From positions 4,278,001 through 4,342,000 of the forward strand of contig NZ_JBDFMD010000001.1 of the NCBI RefSeq assembly GCF_047238105.1: a stretch of 64,000 nucleotides of DNA, given 5' to 3'. Of the stretch, positions 8,216 to 16,329 are shown in pieces. Every line of letters begins with the position of its first letter. Within the stretch, counting starts at the first letter, position 1. The notes beneath the pieces are model-generated. The model had not been told where the DNA came from. It was given only the letters and a program-made list of their open reading frames with translations, and ran no database searches. Position numbers and translations under genes: made by a program. The stretch comes from Paenibacillus_D sp047238105. GTDB taxonomy: Bacteria; Bacillota; Bacilli; Paenibacillales; Paenibacillaceae.

Positions 8216-10414
8216 ATGTTCGACTGGTTAGGGTTCAAGAAGGGGCTTCCGCTCTGGTGGTCCTACCGATTAAACCGCCACAGCAAAGCAGATGTTGAGA
8301 ATGTGTTCGAGGGCTTCGCGGATACGCGTAAAAACCTGTTGATCTCCTGGACGGAAGAATACTGGGGGCACTTGGATCGCCTCGGCTATCAACTGAAAGA
8401 CAAGCTGCACACAGCGGAGTCGTCATCTTTTCTTCAACAACTCCTCACGACCTACACCCGAGCCGCCGATTTCACCGAGATATTTGTGCTCGATCCTGCG
8501 GGACGTGTGGTCAGCTCCACGTATGCCGAGCATATCGGTCAAATACACGGTGATGCCAGTCCCATTGCTAGGGGGCTGGCATATGCAAAGGAACGCGGCG
8601 GCCGCAAATGTCTGTTCGGGCCCTATCCGGATCCATTGACGGAGACGATCGGCGCGCGCTCCTCCGCTTTCCATGACAAGATGACGCTGCAGTTTATTCT
8701 TCCCCTGGTGGAGGAGGGGGCATGCCGCGGGGCGATCTGCGGACGCGTTCCCAACGACGTACTGGGCGATCTCATCCAGCGCGAATCCGGACATGTCTAT
8801 CCCGACTCCGGCGACAATTACATTTTTATGGCCAGACCTCAGTTGAACACTCATATCGTACCGGGTACCGCGCTCTCCCGCAGCCGCTTTGAGGACCATA
8901 CCTTTACCCATGGCGAGAACCTCAAAGACGGCGTAACGACGGATTGGGGCGTCGTATCGGTGAAGGAACATACGGAGCTGGAGATTCTGTTCACCGACCC
9001 GGCGACTGGAGAGCTTCATCCCGGTGTGGCCAATACGATTAAAAACGGCAGCAACCTGTTCGTTGAGTTCCCCGGTTATTCCGATTATCGTCATATCCCG
9101 GTCATCGGGAAGGGGGTCACCTTCCAGTTGCCTCATTGTCCCGATGTGTGGGGCATGATGTGCGAAGGCGATCTGGAGGAGGTCTACCGGCTGCGAGGCA
9201 TTGATTGGCAGCAATTCAAGATGAACATGGGCTTGCTGCTCGGACTGAGTCTGCTCAGTGGGCTCCTGGTGTTGTTCCTCTCTTCGCTGCTCCCTGCAGG
9301 CTGGCTGGCTGCGGCTACGGCTGCTGTGATGCTGCTGGCCGGAGGGATCGGCATACCCGTGATCCAGTCCAGAGGCAGCGGACGTGTCGTCCGTCATCTG
9401 CAGCAGATCAACCGGTTCATCCGGATCAATGCGGAAGGTCAGGGCGATCTGACGCAGCGGCTCTCGACCAAGGATTTCGACAATGACGAGATCCGCGAGC
9501 TCGCCAAATGGATCAATAATATGATCGACTCCCTCGAAGGCATCATGCTTCAGGTTAAGCTGGCGGCCAAGGATGTCATGTCCAGCCAGCATGAGCTCAA
9601 TGAATCGACAGGTACGACGGCTGAATCGACCGAGCGGGTGAGTACCCGTGTCCATGATATGATCCGGAGCATCCGGCGCCAGCTGAGAGATATCGATCAC
9701 GCCAAGGACGCTGCAGCCCAGATGCGGGAGACGCTGCGCGAGCTCGAGCACCAGGCGTCGGAGCAGATTGCAGTAGCCCAGGGCGAGGTGGACCGGATCG
9801 GCGGCAAGATGCAGCAGATCTCTGCCAAGGTCGAGGAAACCAACGGTACGATCCGGGCATTTATGGATACAACGCAGGAAATTCGCAGCGTGCTCAGCGT
9901 CATCGAACAGATCTCTGCGCAGACCCATCTGCTGGCGCTCAATGCATCGATCGAAGCTGCCCGGGTAGGAGAGCATGGCCGCGGCTTTGCCGTCGTTGCT
10001 TCGGAGATCCGCAAGCTCGCGGATATGACGCGGGAGTCGACGGAGGAAGTGCATGGCATCGTCCAGAACATCCATGCCAATGCCCAGCAGGCATTCACTT
10101 CGATGGAGGAAGGGACGCTCGTGGTTAGCGAAGGGACGGCACTCGTCGCCGCTGCTTCGGATCTGCTGAACAGCGCCAAGGAAGAAGATCTGCAAAAGAA
10201 CCAAGTGATCGACGAAGTCGTCAGACTGATGGAAAAGATCGCTGCGGTCAGTATGGAAAACCGGACCATTTCAACAGAAGTAGAGGGCAAAGTGCAGGAG
10301 CTGATCCAGGAGTTCGACGGGGTGAGGCATACCTCGCATCATGTGGAGGCGATTACGGCGTTTTTGCAGCAGCTGGTGAGTCAGTTCCAGCTGACTGAAG
10401 CCAGGAGACGCTGA
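8216..10414 (+). CDS. Methyl-accepting chemotaxis protein with an N-terminal cytoplasm-facing sensor region
   Basis: This chemoreceptor of about 732 residues has the C-terminal signalling hairpin, with the signature LLALNASIEAARVGEHGRGF and the following VASEIRKLA. The order is unusual. There is no N-terminal membrane anchor: a soluble region of about 330 residues comes first (with Cys-containing segments CRGAICGRV and HCPDVWGMMC), then two close membrane helices (about 336-357 and 359-382), then a HAMP-like segment and the signalling domain. With only a helical hairpin, sensor and signalling domain should be on the same, cytoplasmic side (inference). ATG 8216 is chosen because AGGGTGGGG lies 6-7 bases upstream; GTG 8204 and ATG 8210 are in frame. 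The ligand is unknown. Confidence 0.85.
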   Translation: MFDWLGFKKGLPLWWSYRLNRHSKADVENVFEGFADTRKNLLISWTEEYWGHLDRLGYQLKDKLHTAESSSFLQQLLTTYTRAADFTEIFVLDPAGRVVSSTYAEHIGQIHGDASPIARGLAYAKERGGRKCLFGPYPDPLTETIGARSSAFHDKMTLQFILPLVEEGACRGAICGRVPNDVLGDLIQRESGHVYPDSGDNYIFMARPQLNTHIVPGTALSRSRFEDHTFTHGENLKDGVTTDWGVVSVKEHTELEILFTDPATGELHPGVANTIKNGSNLFVEFPGYSDYRHIPVIGKGVTFQLPHCPDVWGMMCEGDLEEVYRLRGIDWQQFKMNMGLLLGLSLLSGLLVLFLSSLLPAGWLAAATAAVMLLAGGIGIPVIQSRGSGRVVRHLQQINRFIRINAEGQGDLTQRLSTKDFDNDEIRELAKWINNMIDSLEGIMLQVKLAAKDVMSSQHELNESTGTTAESTERVSTRVHDMIRSIRRQLRDIDHAKDAAAQMRETLRELEHQASEQIAVAQGEVDRIGGKMQQISAKVEETNGTIRAFMDTTQEIRSVLSVIEQISAQTHLLALNASIEAARVGEHGRGFAVVASEIRKLADMTRESTEEVHGIVQNIHANAQQAFTSMEEGTLVVSEGTALVAAASDLLNSAKEEDLQKNQVIDEVVRLMEKIAAVSMENRTISTEVEGKVQELIQEFDGVRHTSHHVEAITAFLQQLVSQFQLTEARRR

Positions 10415-10431
10415 GCGCGCCTGTTCTTGTT

Positions 10432-10472
10432 AGTCGAGCCTGCGGCAAGCTATTGCGCGGCTCGACTTTTTA
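10432..10472 (+). terminator. Terminator of the chemoreceptor gene
   Basis: The 9-bp arms agtcgagcc and ggctcgact flank an 18-base loop and are followed by a T run. Confidence 0.8.
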
Positions 10473-10550
10473 TATGGAAGGGTTGCCTATCGTTTGGATA
10501 AAAGATAAGCTAGAAGAGGTGGTTTTTTTATATTATCCAAGCGAATTTTT

Positions 10551-10588
10551 GCTGAGCCGCTAAAGGACGGCGAAGCCATTTCACCTTG
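10551..10588 (+). repeat. Partial copy of the dispersed hairpin element (right end)
   Basis: This stretch carries only the right end of the element family seen at 14938, 15081, 15717 and 41813: gccgctaaaggacggcgaag followed by ccatttcacctt. It lies shortly after a terminator, like the other copies. Confidence 0.55.
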
Positions 10589-10609
10589 TAAAGGACGGTA
10601 AAAAGACAC

Positions 10610-13372
10610 ATGTTCAAGAGAATGAAATGGGGTATCCGTTCAAAAATAATAATGGGCTATACCGTGGTCATCCTGTTCCTGACGATCGCCATACTCGTCG
10701 TCGGCGGGCAGTTGACCGCTCTGCAAAAGGAGATCGAGTTCGTCGCCGATCATGATATCGAGGTCCATGACCTGACTAATCGGCTGGAGCGGCATTTGCT
10801 CAATCTCGAAACCGGACAGCGCGGGTATATAATAACCGGCAGGATCAGCTATCTGGAGCCTTATAACCGTTCCAAATCCAACTGGGAGCAGGACTACAAC
10901 CTGCTGCATTCACTCGTAGGAGACAACGAGAAGCAGCAGATCACGCTGGAAGCGATCAGAGCGGCGTTCATCGAGTGGATCAGTACTGTCGGCGATCCCA
11001 GTATTGCGATGAAGGAGCAGCGCAATGAAGAAGGTGTGGCAAGCTTCTTCATCACGGATCCCGGCAAACGGATCGTCGATCAGTCACGCGAGAAATTCAG
11101 CAGTTTCCGGGCGGAAGAGCGAGCTCTCACAACTGAGCGGACGGAAAGTCTAAAGCAGCAGAATATGTGGCTGCAGATCATTCTGTATAGCTCACTGTTA
11201 CTGGTAGCGGGTATCGCGCTGTCGATCGCGTTCACCGTGTCTGGCAGCATCGTCCGCGCCGTCCGCGATATCAACAGCGCGATTCGGCTGATGGCCTCGC
11301 CTGAAGGCGACATGAGCCAGCGCATCACCGTCAAGACGAGAGATGAGATCTACGAGCTGGCTAATTCTACGAATACGCTGCTGGATACCGTGGAGCAATC
11401 GCAATGGCTGCAGACGAAGATCACGGAGCTGATCAGCGAGCATCAGAGCGAGACGGATATCGGCGGACTATCGCGATCGTTCGTGAACCGGCTCGCGGAG
11501 CTACTGGATGCAGCTTACGGCGTGTTATATTTGCGCAAGCGCAACAAGCACGGCGAAGAAAGGATGGTCCGACAGGCTTCATATGCGATCCCTGCGGGGA
11601 CCAATGAGCATCTCTCCTTCACACTCGGCGAGGGGCTGGTCGGCCAGTCAGCCCAGGACAACCGGGTCTTCCAGATGAGCGATGTTCCTTCTCATTATTA
11701 TCATATCAGCTCCGGTCTGGGTGAATCGCAGCCGCAGCATCTGATCGTCGTGCCGTCGAGCTTCGAGAACGAGGTAGTCGCTGTCGTCGAGCTGGCTTCC
11801 TTCGTCCCGTTCAGCGATCAGGAGCGCGAGCTGCTCGTCAAGACGATGGAGTCGTTCGGCGCCATCATCAACAGCGCGGCCAGCCGCCAGGAGATCGAAG
11901 AGCTGCTGCAGGACTCGCAGACGCTGACCGAAGAGCTGCAGTCCCAGTCAGAGGAGCTCCAGGCGCAGCAGGAGGAGATGCGAGTAACCAACGAGCAGCT
12001 GGAGGAGCAGAACCGGCTCGCCGAGCTCAAGTCAGAGGAGCTGGAGAAGATCAGCCAAGCTCTCGAAGAAAATGCAGAGCAGCTAAGGCAGAGCTCCCGC
12101 TACAAATCCGAGTTTCTGGCCAATATCTCGCATGAGCTGAGGACGCCGCTCAACAGCATGCTCATCCTTTCCCAGATCCTGGCGGAGAATCAACAAGGGA
12201 ATCTCGATTCAGATGAGCAGAAATACGCCGGGGTGATCCATTCCGCAGGCGAGGATCTGCTCAACCTGATCAATGACATTCTCGATCTCTCCAAAGTCGA
12301 AGCCGGGAAGCTGGATATCGTGATGGAAGAGATGAGTGTGACGGAGCTGACCTCGCTCCTGATGCACCAGTTCGAGAAGACCTCGGAGCAGAAGGGGCTG
12401 GACTTCCATATCGAAGTGTCCCCGGACACGGACGATATCTTCTATACGGATAGTAAGCGGCTGCATCAGATTATGAAGAATCTGTTGTCCAATGCCTTCA
12501 AGTTCACCGAGCAGGGCTCCGTCACCTTCGCCGCCCGCAAGGCCTCCGAAGCGGAGATCCGGGAGCATGTCCCGTCGCGGACGGAAGCGAATGTGCTGGC
12601 GCTTAGCGTTGCCGATACCGGTATCGGTATTCCGAAGGACAAGCAGGCGATGATCTTCGAGGCTTTCCAGCAGGCCGATGGCACGACCAGCCGCAAGTTC
12701 GGCGGCACGGGCCTGGGACTCTCAATCTGTCGGGAGTTGACAGGCTTGCTCGGCGGCAGCCTGACGCTCGAGAGCGAGCAAGGGGTAGGCAGTGTCTTCA
12801 CTGTATATATACCTAGCATGGAACCGGGCTTTGAGGGGTACCGGCCGAATGCGGGCGATCAGTTGGTATCGGCTCAGTCGAATGCTGCAGCGGCAAGACA
12901 AGGCAACAGCGATGACGAGGACAACCTTCCGCACCAGCAGACTGCCGAGGCGGAGTCGGCCGAGACGGAAGCCGAACCGCCGGCGATCCAAGGACTTCAA
13001 GTGCTGATCGTGGACGATGACGAACGCAACATCTTTGCCTTGACCAATTCGCTGGAACGGGAAGGACTGCAGATTCATGCCGCCCGCAACGGCGAAGAGG
13101 CATTGGAGGTCCTGGAGCAGGAGAGTGGCATCGCACTTGTGCTGATGGACATTATGATGCCGGTGATGGACGGTTACACCGCGATTCGCCGCATCCGCAG
13201 CATGCCTGAGCACGCGAAGCTGCCGGTCATTGCCCTGACCGCCAAAGCGATGAAGGAGGACCGCGACCGTTGTCTGGAGGCGGGAGCCTCCGATTATATC
13301 AGCAAGCCGGTCGATCTCAGACGACTGATGTCGATGATCCGAGTCTGGTTGTCCAAGCAGGCCGGCCGATGA
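10610..13372 (+). CDS. Hybrid sensor histidine kinase (CHASE3-HAMP-GAF-HisKA-HATPase-REC)
   Basis: This is a 920-residue membrane-anchored hybrid kinase. Domains in order: membrane helix (about 14-35), CHASE3-like extracellular region with the LETGQRGYIITG motif, second membrane helix (about 188-210), HAMP, GAF-like domain (about 270-420), Gln/Glu-rich coiled coil, HisKA with SHELRTPLN (phospho-acceptor about H508), HATPase with NLLSNAFKFT, DTGIGIP and GGTGLGLSI, and a C-terminal receiver with phospho-acceptor about D847 in LVLMDIMMP. It resembles phosphorelay kinases that act with CheR/CheB-type enzymes. Its stop overlaps the cheR start, so the two genes are coupled. The signal sensed is unknown. 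Confidence 0.93.
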   Translation: MFKRMKWGIRSKIIMGYTVVILFLTIAILVVGGQLTALQKEIEFVADHDIEVHDLTNRLERHLLNLETGQRGYIITGRISYLEPYNRSKSNWEQDYNLLHSLVGDNEKQQITLEAIRAAFIEWISTVGDPSIAMKEQRNEEGVASFFITDPGKRIVDQSREKFSSFRAEERALTTERTESLKQQNMWLQIILYSSLLLVAGIALSIAFTVSGSIVRAVRDINSAIRLMASPEGDMSQRITVKTRDEIYELANSTNTLLDTVEQSQWLQTKITELISEHQSETDIGGLSRSFVNRLAELLDAAYGVLYLRKRNKHGEERMVRQASYAIPAGTNEHLSFTLGEGLVGQSAQDNRVFQMSDVPSHYYHISSGLGESQPQHLIVVPSSFENEVVAVVELASFVPFSDQERELLVKTMESFGAIINSAASRQEIEELLQDSQTLTEELQSQSEELQAQQEEMRVTNEQLEEQNRLAELKSEELEKISQALEENAEQLRQSSRYKSEFLANISHELRTPLNSMLILSQILAENQQGNLDSDEQKYAGVIHSAGEDLLNLINDILDLSKVEAGKLDIVMEEMSVTELTSLLMHQFEKTSEQKGLDFHIEVSPDTDDIFYTDSKRLHQIMKNLLSNAFKFTEQGSVTFAARKASEAEIREHVPSRTEANVLALSVADTGIGIPKDKQAMIFEAFQQADGTTSRKFGGTGLGLSICRELTGLLGGSLTLESEQGVGSVFTVYIPSMEPGFEGYRPNAGDQLVSAQSNAAAARQGNSDDEDNLPHQQTAEAESAETEAEPPAIQGLQVLIVDDDERNIFALTNSLEREGLQIHAARNGEEALEVLEQESGIALVLMDIMMPVMDGYTAIRRIRSMPEHAKLPVIALTAKAMKEDRDRCLEAGASDYISKPVDLRRLMSMIRVWLSKQAGR

Positions 13373-14238
13373 ACGATCGGAAGCCTCCTGTCCAGCCGCC
13401 GCCGGGCGAATCTGGCAGCACCAGACTGGAGCAGCTGGAGCTCGACCTGCTGTTGGAAGGCTTGTACCGGATGTACGGCTATGATTATCGCAATTATGTC
13501 CGCAGCTCTGTCGCCCGCCGCGTCAAGATCAGACTCAGTGCCGAGCGGCTGCCGACGATTTCGGCGCTGCTCGAGCGGGCGCTGCACGATCCGGAGACGG
13601 CGCAGCGGCTGATCCATGATTTTTCGATTCCGGTGACCGAGATGTTCCGGGACCCATTATTTTTCCACTCGTTCCGTGCCAAGGTCATCCCGCAGTTGAG
13701 ACGGCTCCCTGAGGTCCGCATCTGGCATGCCGGCTGCTCCAGCGGGGAGGAGGTCTATTCGATGGCGATTCTCCTCGAAGAAGAGGGGCTGCTCGCCAAG
13801 ACGCAGATCTATGCTACGGATATTAATGAGACGATGCTCGAGCGTGCGCGGATCGGGGCCTTTCCGCTCAATCGGATGCAAGCGTATACGACCAATTATA
13901 TTCGTTCGGGCGGCATGCGCGAGTTCTCTTCCTATTATGACAGCGATCAGGTGAATGCCCATTTCAACCCGGAGCTTGTCAGCAATACCCTGTTCGTCTA
14001 TCACAACCTGGTAACGGACCGATCATTTAATGAGTTCCATGTCATTATTTGCCGCAATGTGATGATCTATTTTGATCTGGAGCTGCAGTCGCGGGTTCAC
14101 GATCTGTTCTTCGAGTCGTTGGCCCCTGAGGGGATCCTGGCGCTCGGCAGCAAAGAGTCGCTGATGCTCTCGCATCACCGCCAGAATTACCGTGAGCTGG
14201 ACGCCAGCCAGAAGATCTATCAAGCGCGTAAAGGGTGA
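13369..14238 (+). CDS. cheR: CheR-type protein-glutamate methyltransferase
   Basis: This 289-residue SAM-dependent methyltransferase contains the CheR N-terminal helical part (YGYDYRNYVRSSVARRVK), the SAM-binding motif HAGCSSGEEVYSMA, the acidic ATDIN strand and the NLVTDRSF.EFHVIICRNVMIYF segment. CheR methylates glutamates on chemoreceptors. ATG 13369 overlaps the kinase stop codon (ATGA), which supports this start over upstream in-frame options. No CheB methylesterase is next to it. It may methylate the receptor encoded at 8216 or act in the kinase pathway (inference). Confidence 0.92.
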   Translation: MNDRKPPVQPPPGESGSTRLEQLELDLLLEGLYRMYGYDYRNYVRSSVARRVKIRLSAERLPTISALLERALHDPETAQRLIHDFSIPVTEMFRDPLFFHSFRAKVIPQLRRLPEVRIWHAGCSSGEEVYSMAILLEEEGLLAKTQIYATDINETMLERARIGAFPLNRMQAYTTNYIRSGGMREFSSYYDSDQVNAHFNPELVSNTLFVYHNLVTDRSFNEFHVIICRNVMIYFDLELQSRVHDLFFESLAPEGILALGSKESLMLSHHRQNYRELDASQKIYQARKG

Positions 14239-14329
14239 GCGGGCAGATGCTTCAGCTAGCTGGATGAAGCCCTTGTCCATTAGACAGTATGCATAAAGCG
14301 GGCGCCGTTTCCGCATCCTAGTCGTGACT

Positions 14330-14355
14330 GTTTGAGCAGTTGTGTGCAGGGGTAA
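14330..14355 (+). promoter_or_regulatory. Possible sigma-B-type promoter of dps
   Basis: GTTTGA at 14330-14335 and GGGTAA at 14350-14355 are 14 bp apart, close to the general-stress sigma-B pattern GTTTAA-N(12-15)-GGGTAT. Bacillus dps is a known sigma-B target. Whether this organism has a sigma B cannot be seen here. Confidence 0.35.
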
Positions 14356-14421
14356 TATTCCGATAGATAAGGAACAGCACCTGTACTTGTCAATACAGAA
14401 GGATAAAGGAGAGCGATTGGA

Positions 14422-14892
14422 ATGGCAACGAAAGCACCGACCAAGAAATCACAAGCTTCGGAAGTGATCGATCATCTGAACAAGCAGGTGGCCAACTGGA
14501 GTGTCATGTACATGAAGCTCCATCATTTTCACTGGTATGTCAAAGGACCGAACTTCTTCTCCCTGCATGCCAAATTCGAAGAACTCTACGATGAGGCTAC
14601 GCTGATTATGGACGAGCTGGCTGAGCGTGTCCTGACGATCGGCGGCAAACCGGTGTCTACCTTGAAGGAACAGCTGTCGCTTTCCTCCATCAAAGAAGCT
14701 ACCGGCCGTGAAAAAGATGCCAATGCGATGGTCCAGGCGATCATCGATGACTATACTGTGCTGGCGGAAGAGTGCAAGTCCGGGGCGGAGCTGGCGGAGG
14801 AAGCCGGCGATGAGCCGACTGCCGACATGCTGATCGGCCGCACGGAATCGATCGAGAAGACCATCTGGATGCTCAAGGCAACACTGGGCTAA
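14422..14892 (+). CDS. dps: Dps-family ferritin-like DNA-protection protein
   Basis: This 156-residue protein has the Dps signature: H34-H-F-H37-W with G42, H49 and E53 following, which supplies the inter-subunit ferroxidase ligands. Dps forms a 12-mer that oxidises and stores iron with hydrogen peroxide and can coat DNA during stress. The Lys-rich N-terminus (KAPTKK) could contact DNA. The gene stands alone between its own promoter and terminator, with AAAGGAGAG as ribosome binding site. Confidence 0.95.
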   Translation: MATKAPTKKSQASEVIDHLNKQVANWSVMYMKLHHFHWYVKGPNFFSLHAKFEELYDEATLIMDELAERVLTIGGKPVSTLKEQLSLSSIKEATGREKDANAMVQAIIDDYTVLAEECKSGAELAEEAGDEPTADMLIGRTESIEKTIWMLKATLG

Positions 14893-14901
14893 CATTAGGG
14901 A

Positions 14902-14928
14902 GAAGACCGCTGCGGCGGTCTTTTTTTA
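14902..14928 (+). terminator. Terminator of dps
   Basis: The arms gaccgc and gcggtc form a compact stem followed by seven T residues, 10-15 bp after the dps stop. Confidence 0.85.
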
Positions 14929-14937
14929 ATTCTAAGC

Positions 14938-15066
14938 GTATGTTTCATCTATAAATCAGCTTATAAAGGTGCGACGCTGCAAGCGTTATACTTGCTTGCA
15001 GCGTCGCACCAATCTCCGGAATGAAACGCGCTACGCCGCCAAGGACGGCGATAGCCGTTTCACCTT
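14938..15066 (+). repeat. Dispersed hairpin element, full-length copy 1
   Basis: The element starts near cgtatgtttcat, contains a perfect 16-bp inverted repeat (14968-14983 with 14995-15010; ggtgcgacgctgcaag and its complement), continues ctccggaatgaaac, and ends with gccgcc..ggacggcg..agccgtttcacctt. The copy at 41813-41945 has the same order of parts. It starts 10 bp after the dps terminator. Confidence 0.8.
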
Positions 15067-15080
15067 AAAATACTAGAAAG

Positions 15081-15167
15081 TATATGATTCTCCTATCTAC
15101 TTGGCTTGTATTTCTCCGGAATGAAACTAACTGCGCCGCCAAAAGACGGCGACAGCCGTTTCACCTT
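15081..15167 (+). repeat. Dispersed hairpin element, copy 2 (lacks the long hairpin)
   Basis: This copy shares tatatg.ttctcctatctact, then ggcttgtatttctccgg and atgaaacta, with the copy at 15717. It ends gccgcc-aaaagacggcgac-agccgtttcacctt like copy 1, but the long hairpin is absent. Confidence 0.75.
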
Positions 15168-15252
15168 GCAAAATTGCATCTTAATTACGGACAGAGGAAC
15201 CGTTATCGGACGGAGGTCCAAAACCGACACAACGGATCTGGTGTCCGCAGAG

Positions 15253-15696
15253 CTAAACGAAGCTGGTGTAGTTGCTGTAAGGGAGAAAAGGTTCGTTGGA
15301 GCGTGCGGCGAGGCTGGTGGAGTTGCTGTAAGGGAGAAAAGGTTCGTTGGAGCGTGCGGCGAGGTTGGTGGAGTTGCTGTAAGGGAGAAAAGGTTCGTTG
15401 GAGCGTGCGGCGAAGCTGGTGGAGTTGCTGTAAGGGAGAAAAGGTTCGTTGGAGCGTGCGGCGAGGCTGGTGGAGCTGCGAGGTACGGGCCTTAAAAAGG
15501 TCGAACGGCGTGCGAAGAGGGGCTGTAAGCTCCATTTTAGTGCTTAGACCGGTTGGCCAGCGCCCGGAGCGCCGCTCCAAGCGCCATTTTGGTGCTTAGA
15601 GGACTCGGGTCGGTGCTGTAAGCTCCATTTTGGTACTTAGAGCGGTCAGCCGATGTTCGGGGCAAGGCTGCATGCACCATTTTGATGCTTAGAGCG
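15253..15696 (+). repeat. 51-52 bp tandem repeat array, cluster 1 (type A then type D)
   Basis: Four type A units with 30-bp cores starting at 15274, 15325, 15376 and 15427 have an exact 51-bp period. Each core begins GCTGTAAGGGAG and ends TTCGTTGGAGCG. A degenerate unit at about 15475 follows, then four type D cores at 15522, 15574, 15615 and 15667. These begin GCTGTAAGC or variants and end GTGCTTAGAGCG or variants, spaced 52, 41 and 52 bp. The 41-bp step has a half-length linker (11 instead of 22 bp). Open reading frames run through type A only because 51 is a multiple of three; I see no gene here. Confidence 0.85.
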
Positions 15697-15716
15697 CTCT
15701 TCTCTTGGAATACAAG

Positions 15717-15831
15717 TATATGCTTCTCCTATCTACTTCGGCTTGTATTTCTCCGGCATGAAACTAAATGCGCCGTGTGCTTATGAAGCCTGTTTTGCTT
15801 TGCAAAAATCATAGGCGAAGCCGAGTCACCT
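15717..15831 (+). repeat. Dispersed hairpin element, copy 4 (diverged right end)
   Basis: The left half matches copy 2 nearly base for base (tatatgcttctcctatctac, then cggcttgtatttctccgg). The right half is diverged, with a gcttatgaagcctgttttgc insertion, but still ends ggcgaagccgagtcacctt. Confidence 0.65.
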
Positions 15832-15912
15832 TGATCGCCAGGACGGGTATTGAGGGCAGCCTGAAAGTGCAGTTAATATTGCAGATAATTGGATATAAAA
15901 GGGGATTGAAGC

Positions 15913-16161
15913 TTGGATAATTGTACTTTTGATGTTACGAGCCCGATATTCGGCGTACATTTGGGAGCTAACCCTAGATGCAAGCGTGTCTTCACATATG
16001 GGGAAGAGGTTGGGTGGTTGGCAAATTGTAAGCGATGCCAGTATCGGAAGGTTGAATTTTCGACGTTATTCATAGGCAATAAGTCCCAATCTTTGTCGAT
16101 AAAAAGGAAAATTCAGCATGGGTATAGAAATATTTATATCTTGACGAAATCTATATACTGA
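15913..16161 (+). CDS. Small hypothetical protein with a CxxC motif
   Basis: This is a possible 82-residue gene with a TTG start behind AAAAGGGGA. It contains NCKRCQY, a CxxC that could bind a metal, plus two further cysteines, and is basic at its C-terminus. It lies between the repeat region and the subtilase gene and is more AT-rich than the neighbours. I do not recognise the family. It could be a fragment or chance reading frame. Confidence 0.3.
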   Translation: MDNCTFDVTSPIFGVHLGANPRCKRVFTYGEEVGWLANCKRCQYRKVEFSTLFIGNKSQSLSIKRKIQHGYRNIYILTKSIY

Positions 16162-16329
16162 TCACCGGAACAACTCCCCATTTTATAGATATGGACAACC
16201 GTCATAGTAAGTCGTTGCCGCTCACTTATGTCAAGTTGCCCTGCTGCACCGGCCACACGATACCATGGAACAGTCGTCTGACTACCCGTACGATGCGAAT
16301 CAAAAATACATAAAGGGTTTAACGAATCT

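Noticed and set aside
15084..15599. Frame encoding a repeated CCKGEKVRWSVRRGW peptide
   Set aside because: This is the translation of the type A repeat array plus a dispersed element. The same holds for 40374-40694, and neither has start signals.
15253..15696. CRISPR array
   Set aside because: The linkers between cores are themselves repeated within each array rather than unique, and no cas genes are present. The same applies to the other arrays.
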